Positions 1 to 4,886 of a stretch of 5,865 nt of DNA are shown here, piece after piece. This DNA is from Pseudomonadota bacterium. GTDB taxonomy: Bacteria > Pseudomonadota > Gammaproteobacteria > Acidithiobacillales > Acidithiobacillaceae. The stretch spans positions 1 through 5,865 of the forward strand of contig JAKAVW010000137.1 of assembly GCA_021827445.1 (NCBI GenBank), read 5' to 3'. Below the pieces are notes generated by a model that was not told the DNA's origin, made no database searches, and worked only from the letters and a program-made list of their open reading frames with translations. Position numbers and translations under genes: made by a program. Within the stretch, counting starts at the first letter, position 1; each line of letters begins with the position of its first letter.

Positions 1-123
1 TTCGCCCTGCATGACCGCCATCTGCTGTTGCAACTGCAGCACTTTCTCGCCGGTTGACTCGGCCTGTGCGAAGGGGCTCAGGCATAGTAAGGAAAGGACG
101 GGGAAAAGATGCCAGCGTTTCAT
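1..123 (-). CDS. cpoB: Tol-Pal accessory protein CpoB/YbgF, N-terminal part (cut by left edge)
   Basis: Only the first 41 codons lie in the window. They begin with a Sec signal peptide: MKRW, then a hydrophobic stretch rich in Leu, Val and Phe, then an AQA cleavage site near residues 19-21. A Gln/Leu-rich segment starts next (KVLQLQQQMAVMQGE), as expected for the trimerising coiled coil at the N-terminus of CpoB/YbgF. In that family the protein is periplasmic, binds TolA and coordinates outer-membrane constriction with peptidoglycan synthesis. I chose the ATG at 123-121 because the AAGGAG at 138-133 is 9 nt away. An in-frame ATG at 129 is only 3 nt from it. The gene follows pal after 20 bp, which is the usual pal-ybgF order and the main reason for this name. 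The missing C-terminus (TPR repeats in the family) cannot be checked here. Confidence 0.82.
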   Translation of the reverse strand, partial: MKRWHLFPVLSLLCLSPFAQAESTGEKVLQLQQQMAVMQGE

Positions 124-132
124 CCGCATACG

Positions 133-138
133 CTCCTT
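133..138 (-). promoter_or_regulatory. Ribosome binding site of cpoB/ybgF
   Basis: The minus strand reads AAGGAG, a near-perfect Shine-Dalgarno sequence. It is 9 nt from the ATG at 123 and 3 nt from the ATG at 129, so it favours the downstream start, which gives a signal peptide beginning Met-Lys-Arg. It lies in the 20-bp gap after the pal stop codon. Confidence 0.6.
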
Positions 139-143
139 GGTGT

Positions 144-722
144 TCAGCCGTTATAGCCACCGCTATAAACGAAGTCCACGCGGCGGTTTCTGGCCCAGCA
201 GGCGGAGTCGTTGGTGGTACACAAGGGATTGTCCTTGCCGAAACTCACGGTGCTGACCCGCGCCGCGCTGACGCCCTGGGATTGCAGGAACTGCTTCACC
301 GTCTCGGCGCGCTGTTCGCCGAGGGCCAGGTTGTACTCCTGGGTGCCGCGATCATCGGTATTTCCCTCCAGGCGCACCTGGACATGGGGATGGGCCACCA
401 TGAACTGCGCGTTCTGGGTGGCGATCTGTTGCGCCTGCGCATCCATGGCACCGCTGTTAAATGCGAAATGTACCCGCAAGTTCTGGGGCAAAGCGGCCAG
501 TTCAGCGGCACTCAGGCCGCTGCTGCCACCACCGATGGGTCCGTTGGCATTGAGGTTCTGGCCATTGATGCCCTCGCCGGCAAGACCGGCCGTGGCCGCC
601 GAGTTGGCGGGCGCCACCGCGCCAGCCGTCGTGGGCGTCCCGCTCCCCACGTTGTGCGCACAGCCCGCCAGCACCAGTGCTCCAGCCGCCGCAACCACCA
701 CCTTCAGAAAATCAGAACGCAT
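144..722 (-). CDS. pal: Peptidoglycan-associated lipoprotein Pal
   Basis: This 192-residue protein is an outer-membrane lipoprotein that anchors the membrane to peptidoglycan and works with TolB/TolA. It starts with a lipoprotein signal peptide ending in the lipobox L18-A19-G20-C21. The +2 residue is Ala, so it should be sorted to the outer membrane. Residues 22-80 are a low-complexity Ala/Gly/Asn linker. Residues 82-186 form an OmpA-C domain with the family signature: EGNTDDRG at 119-126, EYN at 129-131, LGEQRA at 134-139 and the late NRRV at 179-182. D123 and R138 are the expected diaminopimelate contacts. C168 and C175 may form a disulfide in the last loop. An in-frame start 24 codons upstream exists but would bury the signal peptide. 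The minus strand shows GGGGG at 735-731, 8 nt before the chosen ATG. Length is within the family range. Confidence 0.95.
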   Translation of the reverse strand: MRSDFLKVVVAAAGALVLAGCAHNVGSGTPTTAGAVAPANSAATAGLAGEGINGQNLNANGPIGGGSSGLSAAELAALPQNLRVHFAFNSGAMDAQAQQIATQNAQFMVAHPHVQVRLEGNTDDRGTQEYNLALGEQRAETVKQFLQSQGVSAARVSTVSFGKDNPLCTTNDSACWARNRRVDFVYSGGYNG

Positions 723-752
723 ATCTTCAACCCCCAGCGAAAATTTGGGGGA

Positions 753-782
753 ATTGTAGCCCGTAGCCAGAGACAATAGCAA
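753..782 (-). promoter_or_regulatory. Putative sigma-70 promoter of pal
   Basis: On the minus strand TTGCTA (782-777) is followed after 18 bp by TACAAT (758-753). The -10 box matches 5 of 6 consensus bases and the -35 matches 4 of 6. Transcription would begin near 746, giving a leader of about 24 nt before the pal ATG at 722. It sits in the 115-bp gap between hepT and pal, so pal-cpoB can be transcribed without the toxin-antitoxin genes. Prediction by eye only. Confidence 0.42.
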
Positions 783-837
783 TGCGGCGCGCAAGAAACC
801 TCTCCGATCCCTTTAATATCCATCCCCGCCCATGGGA

Positions 838-1323
838 TTATTCCTCACCCATGGCCCTCTCGAATTTGCTGATATCGTCCCGGAAGGCTTTTAACAGCGC
901 GAGCGAGTCTTCCGTTAATGCAAGGATTCGCTGCCGGTCCAGCACGCTTCCGTAGATATTGCGCTCTCGATGCCGGAATGCCCTGAACATATGGAGCGCA
1001 TTGGCTGTGTCGTGAGAGAGCACCGCCGGCCGGTCTTCGGTGGCGATCTCCATCTGGTCGATCAGATCCTTGTGCCAGCTATCCCCTTTTGGGCTGAATT
1101 CGTCCACATTGGCGGCGATCCTTTGCAAGCATTTCTCCATTCCGCTGTAGAGTTTTTCGATGGTGGAGGCCATGGCGATATAGACAATTTGATCCAACTG
1201 TGGGTGGACGGCGGGCAGATCTTTATGGAGCGCGTCTTGCGCCGAGAGCAGGTAGTTGGACTCCTGCACGATGTCATTCAGTTCTTTGTCGAGGAGAATG
1301 AACAGGGGATGCCTACTGATCAC
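838..1323 (-). CDS. hepT: HepT-like HEPN toxin of an MntA/HepT pair
   Basis: This predicted 161-residue helical protein is paired with the nucleotidyltransferase immediately upstream. HEPN toxins of this type are RNases that the partner MntA silences by AMPylating a Tyr in the RX4-6HXY motif. Here the motif region is R117-H118-R119-E120-R121-N122-I123-Y124. The Tyr is kept, but Asn stands where the canonical His is expected. The protein is cytoplasmic, with no signal peptide or membrane segment. I chose the GTG start at 1323-1321: an AGGTG lies 7 nt upstream and the gene then overlaps the mntA stop by 11 bp. Upstream of that GTG the frame only shadows mntA (Trp/Arg-rich and unlike the family). 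The assignment rests on gene pairing and on similarity to the HepT-like group with an R-x-F-R-H...Y-G signature, recalled rather than searched. Toxicity is not certain given the altered motif. Confidence 0.8.
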   Translation of the reverse strand: MISRHPLFILLDKELNDIVQESNYLLSAQDALHKDLPAVHPQLDQIVYIAMASTIEKLYSGMEKCLQRIAANVDEFSPKGDSWHKDLIDQMEIATEDRPAVLSHDTANALHMFRAFRHRERNIYGSVLDRQRILALTEDSLALLKAFRDDISKFERAMGEE

Positions 1324-1621
1324 TCCACCGCACCTCGTCGGCGTATACCACGTCAAACGGAATGTCTTGCAGCACATCTTCCACAACGCTCTCCAGCGTG
1401 TATCTCTGCGAGGGGGCCGCCAAGCGCTCAATGAGGAAATCCACATCCGAGTGCGCCTGGAAGCGGCCTTCCGCCAACGAGCCGATGATCTGCACCTTGA
1501 TGCCCATATTTTGTAATCTATCGACAGCAGTCGCGGCCCTCAGCAGGGCAGTTGCGCGGCGCTGTTCGGCATGTTTCCGCAGAATGCGTTCGAGCCTGGT
1601 CATAGCCTCTCTCTTCTCCAT
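1313..1621 (-). CDS. mntA: MntA-type minimal nucleotidyltransferase antitoxin
   Basis: This 102-residue protein belongs to the MNT-domain (polymerase beta-like) nucleotidyltransferases. The signature GSx10DxD is complete: G47-S48, then ten residues, then D59-V60-D61. A third acidic residue is offered by D90 in the strand FDVVYAD. Residues 1-38 are a charged helical region. In characterised MntA/HepT modules this protein transfers AMP groups from ATP onto a HepT tyrosine, blocking its RNase activity, and all visible catalytic residues for that are present. The ATG at 1621 has a strong GGGGAGGT Shine-Dalgarno (1634-1627) with a 5-nt spacer; a second in-frame ATG at 1603 is less well placed. The stop overlaps the hepT GTG start by 11 bp, so the two genes are translationally coupled. 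It is divergent from the Wzz-like gene. The DNA sequence does not show whether it AMPylates its partner. Confidence 0.87.
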   Translation of the reverse strand: MEKREAMTRLERILRKHAEQRRATALLRAATAVDRLQNMGIKVQIIGSLAEGRFQAHSDVDFLIERLAAPSQRYTLESVVEDVLQDIPFDVVYADEVRWSDQ

Positions 1622-1670
1622 GGGTTACCTCCCCGGCCCTCACGGTCTTTTCCGCAATCGTCTGCACATC

Positions 1671-1683
1671 GTTACGCCGTAAC
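1671..1683. promoter_or_regulatory. Perfect inverted repeat, possible operator
   Basis: GTTACG-C-CGTAAC is a perfect 6-bp inverted repeat around one base. It lies in the predicted mntA leader, about 50 bp ahead of the mntA start. Its size and symmetry fit a dimeric DNA-binding protein, but no specific regulator can be named and a chance palindrome remains possible. Confidence 0.25.
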
Positions 1684-1717
1684 ACCGGCAGGCTACGCTA
1701 TCCATTAGCCAATGGTC

Positions 1718-1746
1718 AGTCTAGGCAGGCGAACTCTTTTATGCAA
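1718..1746 (-). promoter_or_regulatory. Putative promoter of mntA-hepT
   Basis: The minus strand reads TTGCAT (1746-1741), a 17-bp spacer, then TAGACT (1723-1718). The spacing is ideal, with 3 of 6 and 4 of 6 consensus matches. Transcription would start near 1711, inside the inverted repeat CCATT-AGCC-AATGG (1702-1715), and leave a leader of about 90 nt before mntA. The -35 box abuts the GCAACC tandem repeat. A weak prediction by eye. Confidence 0.28.
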
Positions 1747-1760
1747 CCGCAACCGCAACC
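1743..1760. repeat. Three tandem copies of GCAACC
   Basis: Three perfect head-to-tail hexamers lie in the divergent intergenic region, next to the proposed mntA -35 box. Copy number may vary by replication slippage. No function is evident. Confidence 0.55.
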
Positions 1761-1809
1761 GCCACACAAGCCGCGGAGGGCCGGGCCGGTACAAGGCGCG
1801 ATATTTAGC

Positions 1810-1818
1810 TGCTACACT
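1810..1818 (+). promoter_or_regulatory. Putative extended -10 promoter of the Wzz-like gene
   Basis: TGC-TACACT has the TGn extension directly before a -10 hexamer matching 4 of 6 consensus bases. The -35 position (1790-1795, TACAAG) is poor, as is common when an extended -10 is present. Transcription from about 1825 would give a 25-nt leader that includes the AGAGGA ribosome binding site at 1838-1843. Confidence 0.4.
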
Positions 1819-1849
1819 AAGCGGCTGTACTGATGTCAGAGGATACAGC

Positions 1850-2674
1850 ATGCCGTTAGAAGACGAAGCCGGAGCCGGACAGCCCCAACGCGCAAATGCC
1901 GCTTACGCCATTTCCGAGGACGAGATCAGCCTGCGCGACCTGTGGGAGATCATCGCCAAACGCAAATGGCTGGTATTTCTCAGCACGGTGGTCTGCCTGG
2001 GGCTGGCGGCAGCCTATGTGAGTCTGGCGACCACGGTTTATGAGAGCCGGGCAATGGTGCAGATCGGGAAGGTGGCCGGACAGCCTGTGGACAACGGCCT
2101 GCAGTTGGCCAGTCGTCTGATGAATCAATACACTCCGGTCAATACCGAGCAGGCAAAAAAGCAGATGCCCAAGCTGTACGCCGTGACGCCGGACAAGGCT
2201 GACGGCTCCATCCTGACCCTGGAAGCCCAAGGCCGTTCGCCGCAAGAGGCGCAACAGTATCTGCAGGGGGTCATCCAGCGACTGCTGGCGGAGGATCAAC
2301 AACGCTATCAGCAAATCGTGGGCGCCCGCCAAGCGCAATTGGCACAGTTGCAGGCGCAGTATCAGGGCATGCGCACCTCCCTGGATACCAAGAGTGGCAA
2401 AGGGCAGGTCGGTTCGACGTCGGCTTTGCTGTTGCTGGAGCAGTTTCGGCGCACCGACGCGCTTACCTCGGTACAAGCCAGCATCGCCAAGATGGAAAAC
2501 GCACTGACGCCCAATAACACCAGTCCCACGGTGCAAACCCTGTCACCTCGTTATGACCCTATCCCGATCGCGCCCAAACGCGGGCTGATTCTGGTGCTGG
2601 CCGGTCTGGGCGGTCTGATGCTGGGCGTGTTTCTCGCACTCCTGCAAAACGCGTTCCGCAAACAGTCGGCGTAA
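1850..2674 (+). CDS. Wzz-like polysaccharide chain-length determinant / co-polymerase
   Basis: This 274-residue inner-membrane protein probably sets the chain length of the polysaccharide made by this locus. It has the Wzz/PCP layout. A cytoplasmic N-terminus carries the motif EISLRDLWEIIAKRKW (25-40), followed by TM1 at about 41-60. A periplasmic region runs from about 62 to 243. TM2 lies at about 246-265 and is Gly-rich (G-x2-GG-x3-G), preceded by the Pro-rich YDPIPIAPKR. Within the periplasmic part, ILTLEAQGRSPQEA (121-134) matches the usual Wzz strand-turn, and residues 135-175 are a Gln-rich helical segment. The short cytoplasmic tail has no Walker motifs, so no tyrosine autokinase is fused. 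It is somewhat shorter than the usual 320 or so residues. The ATG at 1850 has AGAGGA 6 nt upstream. It is divergent from mntA and lies 87 bp before the MarR gene. Confidence 0.87.
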   Translation: MPLEDEAGAGQPQRANAAYAISEDEISLRDLWEIIAKRKWLVFLSTVVCLGLAAAYVSLATTVYESRAMVQIGKVAGQPVDNGLQLASRLMNQYTPVNTEQAKKQMPKLYAVTPDKADGSILTLEAQGRSPQEAQQYLQGVIQRLLAEDQQRYQQIVGARQAQLAQLQAQYQGMRTSLDTKSGKGQVGSTSALLLLEQFRRTDALTSVQASIAKMENALTPNNTSPTVQTLSPRYDPIPIAPKRGLILVLAGLGGLMLGVFLALLQNAFRKQSA

Positions 2675-2703
2675 CGGCCCTGCGGGTGCCCGGACTGTAC
2701 GCC

Positions 2704-2732
2704 TTGACACCGCCCGCCGGACTCCCTACGCT
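2704..2732 (+). promoter_or_regulatory. Putative sigma-70 promoter ahead of the MarR-type gene
   Basis: TTGACA (2704-2709) is a perfect -35 box. After exactly 17 bp comes TACGCT (2727-2732), a weak -10 with 3 of 6 matches. Transcription from about 2739 would leave a short leader of some 10-23 nt, depending on the start codon. The site lies in the 87-bp gap after the Wzz-like gene, so the regulator and downstream genes may form their own unit. A -10 this poor may need an activator. Confidence 0.45.
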
Positions 2733-2761
2733 ACCCGCAAGTTCACCACTTGAACAAGCCC

Positions 2762-3121
2762 ATGCTCGACGACGCCACGAGCTATCATTTACTCAAGCTC
2801 CTCACGGAGCAGCCCGAGAGCACCCAGCGCGAGCTGGCCGCCGCCATGGGCGTCAGCCTAGGCAAAGCCAATTATTGTCTCAAGGCTCTTGTGGATAAGG
2901 GCTTGGTCAAGATGGGGAATTTTCGTAGCAACCCGAACAAGGGCGTCTACGCCTACCTGCTGACGCCCGAAGGCGTCCAGGAAAAGGCACGGGTCACCGT
3001 CCGCTTTCTGCACCGGAAAATGGCCGAATACGACGCCCTCCGGGCGGAGATCGCCGCCCTGCGCCGGGAAGTGGACGATCTTGCCGCGTCAGGCCTCGAT
3101 GCCGGGAGGGGGGCGGCGTGA
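2762..3121 (+). CDS. EPS-associated MarR-family transcriptional regulator
   Basis: This 119-residue cytoplasmic DNA-binding protein closely matches what I recall of the EPS-associated MarR family found in exopolysaccharide loci. A winged helix-turn-helix occupies about residues 5-68. It includes STQRELAAAMGVSLGKANYC (20-39, with the recognition helix in its second half), KALVDKGLVK (41-50) and the wing ending in YAYLLTPEG (63-71). Then come KARVTVRFLHRKMAEYDAL (75-93) and a charged coiled coil to about 107, probably for dimerisation. I chose the ATG at 2762, which fits the usual N-terminus. A TTG at 2750 would add four residues, and neither start has a clear Shine-Dalgarno. Its TGA overlaps the next GTG by 4 bp (GTGA). 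A role in controlling the downstream flippase and methyltransferase genes is inferred from position. Confidence 0.9.
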   Translation: MLDDATSYHLLKLLTEQPESTQRELAAAMGVSLGKANYCLKALVDKGLVKMGNFRSNPNKGVYAYLLTPEGVQEKARVTVRFLHRKMAEYDALRAEIAALRREVDDLAASGLDAGRGAA

Positions 3122-3413
3122 CCACCGCCGAGCGCCTCGCGTCCTACGAAGACCTCTCGGCTCGCGGGTGGATGACCGCAAGCTGGGCGGCGATGTGGAC
3201 CTGCTCGTCGAGTCCGACTCTCCCATCGACAATCCCGCTTTCCTTGCCGCCCAACTGTCCGCCCGCCTGCAGCGGAAGATGCACGGGCGCAAAGTCGATG
3301 TTTTTCTCCTTGCCCCCAACCTGCGCCCTCTGCTCATCCATGATATCGCCCTGGGCGAGGGGAGTACGGTTGTGAAGATCCCCGCCGCTACGCGGGGTCC
3401 TACGCCTGCATGA
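3118..3413 (+). pseudogene. Small nucleotidyltransferase gene, apparently frameshifted
   Basis: The downstream frame encodes an MNT/polymerase-beta nucleotidyltransferase core: GSRVDDRKLGGDVDLLVESD, then KVDVFLLAPN and IHDIALGEGS, ending at a TGA that overlaps the flippase ATG (ATGA). The natural coupled start, GTG at 3118 overlapping the MarR stop, is in another frame (MTTAERLASYEDL...). The span is 296 nt, one short of a multiple of three. Near 3154-3160 the DNA reads CTCTCGGC; one extra T would give CTCTTCGGC and restore the family's L-F-G-S-R motif in one continuous frame. I therefore infer a single-base deletion or a sequencing error. An alternative is an intact 104-residue gene from the ATG at 3099, but its first 19 residues are Arg-rich and unlike the family. 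The restored N-terminus would also be short, so a larger loss is possible. Its substrate is unknown. Confidence 0.62.
3380..3397 (+). other. Small GC-rich hairpin before the flippase start
   Basis: CCCCGC and GCGGGG flank a 6-nt loop, forming a 6-bp all-GC stem that ends 12 nt before the flippase ATG. It covers the only G-rich stretch that could act as a ribosome binding site. It lies inside the end of the nucleotidyltransferase gene, so translation of that gene would melt it and couple the two. No T-run follows, so it is not a terminator. Confidence 0.3.
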
Positions 3414-4882
3414 CAGCAACACACTCCCCCCGCATCGCCCGGTCCACCCTCATCAATCTGGCGGGTCTGCTCATCCCCACCGTGGTTTCTCTGGCCACGG
3501 TCCCCCTTTATCTGCGTTGGATCGGTGAAGTCCGTTATGGCGTCCTACTCCTTGCCTTCACCCTGCTCGGCTATTTTGGCGCCTTTGATCTCGGACTTGG
3601 GCGCGCGGTGGCACAGCGGGTTGCCCGCCAGGAAAGCAACGAGGAGCGCAACCGCACCTTCTGGACCGCCTTTATTCTCAGCGCGGGCATGGGTATATTG
3701 GGCGGCATCATCCTCTATTTCCTCGGCCACTGGCTCTTTGCGGAGATTTTCCAGATCCCGGCCGCGTTGCGCGGCGAGGCTCAGAAGGCCATTCCCTGGC
3801 TCGCCGCCATCGTTCCCCTGGTTGCCCTCATCTCCGTCCTGGCGGGCGCCCTCGAGGCCCGTCAGGCATTTCTCTCCCTGAATGCCAGCCAGATCATCGG
3901 CGTCATCGGCCTACAGACCTTCCCGCTCCTCAGCGTCGCCCTCGGCCATGGCAGCATCGCCGCGCTCATCGCCGCTGCCCTCGCCGGACGCTTGGTGGGC
4001 GTGTTGGTCATGTTCTGGATGACCGCGCAGAGACTGCCTTTTGTGGGATGGCCCGTCCCGCATCGCGCAGAGATCGGCCCATTGCTGCGCTTTGGCGGCT
4101 GGATCAGCGTTTCCGGGGCCGTCATTCCGCTGCTCACCATCGTTGATCGCCTCGTCATCGGCGCCCGACTCGGCGCCGCCGCCGTCACCGCCTACACCGT
4201 TCCCTTCAACCTCACCCAACGCCTCACCTATCTGCCCTATGCCCTCAGCACCACCCTTTTCCCGCGTTTTTCGCAGGCGCAAGGGGAGGACGCCAAAGGG
4301 CTCTTGCGCCAAGCCGTCACCGCTCTTATCGCCATCCAGACCCCCTTCATCGTCCTCGCCATCCTGCTCATGCATCCCTTCCTCATCCTCTGGATCGGCG
4401 CGGACCTCGCGGCGAAGATGGCCCCGGTGGCCATCATTTTGCTGCTCGGCATCTGGATCAATGGCCCTGCTTATATCCCCTACGCATACATGCCCGCCCA
4501 AGGGCGTCCCGATCTCATGACCAAGTTTTATCTGGCGGAGCTCGCGCCCTTTCTGCTCATTCTCTGGGCATTGATCGCCTGGCTGGGCATCGTGGGAGCG
4601 GCGCTGGCCTGGGCGATACGGAGCAGCGCGGACGCCATTTTTTGTTTCGTGGCCACGGGGACCACCAAAACCTACGGGCGAGCCATCAGCCTAACCGTGG
4701 TCCCCGTCATCGCCGCCGCGCTCATGGCTTTTGCCGCGCCGCCCATTGCCATGGATCTTTCAATGGGGGGCGCTATTTTTTCTGTTTCCCTAGGTATGTC
4801 CTATTACCTGTTACCGGAAGCGCTACGCCTTCGCATGATATTCTGGCGAAAGCCCCCGCTGTCCCCCCATTTTTCGGAGTAG
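3410..4882 (+). CDS. Wzx-like polysaccharide flippase (MOP superfamily membrane protein)
   Basis: This 490-residue polytopic inner-membrane protein resembles the RfbX/Wzx branch of the MOP exporter superfamily. It probably flips undecaprenyl-linked glycan units to the periplasm. About 12-14 hydrophobic segments are visible, beginning at about residues 14-35, 44-63 and 86-110. The early motif YGVLLLAFTLLGYFGAFDLG (43-62) is typical, with a loop Asp after TM2, and is followed by the basic loop GRAVAQRVARQ. The central R-F-G-G-W-I-S-V-S-G and I-V-D-R-L-V-I-G segments also fit the family, and the length is usual. The ATG start overlaps the preceding TGA by 4 bp, and with no good Shine-Dalgarno, translation probably depends on coupling. 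If the upstream gene is truly frameshifted, expression of the flippase could suffer. The methyltransferase gene begins 4 bp after its stop. The exact glycan substrate cannot be read from the sequence. Confidence 0.9.
   Translation: MTATHSPRIARSTLINLAGLLIPTVVSLATVPLYLRWIGEVRYGVLLLAFTLLGYFGAFDLGLGRAVAQRVARQESNEERNRTFWTAFILSAGMGILGGIILYFLGHWLFAEIFQIPAALRGEAQKAIPWLAAIVPLVALISVLAGALEARQAFLSLNASQIIGVIGLQTFPLLSVALGHGSIAALIAAALAGRLVGVLVMFWMTAQRLPFVGWPVPHRAEIGPLLRFGGWISVSGAVIPLLTIVDRLVIGARLGAAAVTAYTVPFNLTQRLTYLPYALSTTLFPRFSQAQGEDAKGLLRQAVTALIAIQTPFIVLAILLMHPFLILWIGADLAAKMAPVAIILLLGIWINGPAYIPYAYMPAQGRPDLMTKFYLAELAPFLLILWALIAWLGIVGAALAWAIRSSADAIFCFVATGTTKTYGRAISLTVVPVIAAALMAFAAPPIAMDLSMGGAIFSVSLGMSYYLLPEALRLRMIFWRKPPLSPHFSE
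4876..4879 (+). promoter_or_regulatory. Ribosome binding site of the methyltransferase gene
   Basis: GGAG lies in the last codons of the flippase gene, 7 nt before the ATG at 4887. It supports this start and tight coupling between the two genes. Confidence 0.55.
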
Positions 4883-4886
4883 TAGC

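Larger units (their letters stand above)
1622..1849. other. Divergent intergenic region between mntA and the Wzz-like gene
   Basis: This 228-bp stretch has no credible gene. It holds candidate promoters facing both ways, two short inverted repeats (1671-1683 and 1702-1715) and a tandem GCAACC hexamer in three copies (1743-1760). An in-frame upstream extension of the Wzz-like ORF back to 1712 is not supported: it has no ribosome binding site and would add an Arg/Thr-rich segment ahead of a normal Wzz N-terminus. Confidence 0.6.

Noticed and set aside
54..779. Long plus-strand ORF (241 codons)
   Set aside because: It is antisense to pal, which has a lipobox and a full OmpA-C signature. The product has no recognisable domain and its composition is what a reversed GC-rich gene gives.
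822..838. ATCCC/GGGAT inverted repeat at the hepT stop as a terminator
   Set aside because: The stem is only 5 bp, overlaps the stop codon and has no T-run after it on the minus strand.
1324..1446. Upstream extension of the hepT frame to an ATG at 1446
   Set aside because: The added 41 residues overlap the conserved coding part of mntA in another frame, are Trp/Arg-rich and lack a ribosome binding site. The GTG at 1323 has one.
1856..2536. Minus-strand ORF of 226 codons
   Set aside because: It is the antisense shadow of the Wzz-like gene, with no domain, no Shine-Dalgarno and Leu/Gln/His-biased content mirroring the sense codons.
2675..2703. Possible terminator after the Wzz-like gene
   Set aside because: Only a 3-4 bp GCCC/GGGT pairing is present and no T-run follows, so readthrough into the MarR gene is possible.
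3911..4501. Minus-strand ORF of 196 codons rich in Gly, Glu and Asp
   Set aside because: It is antisense to the flippase membrane segments. The acidic, Gly-rich composition is the expected reverse reading of GCC/ATC/CTC-rich codons.
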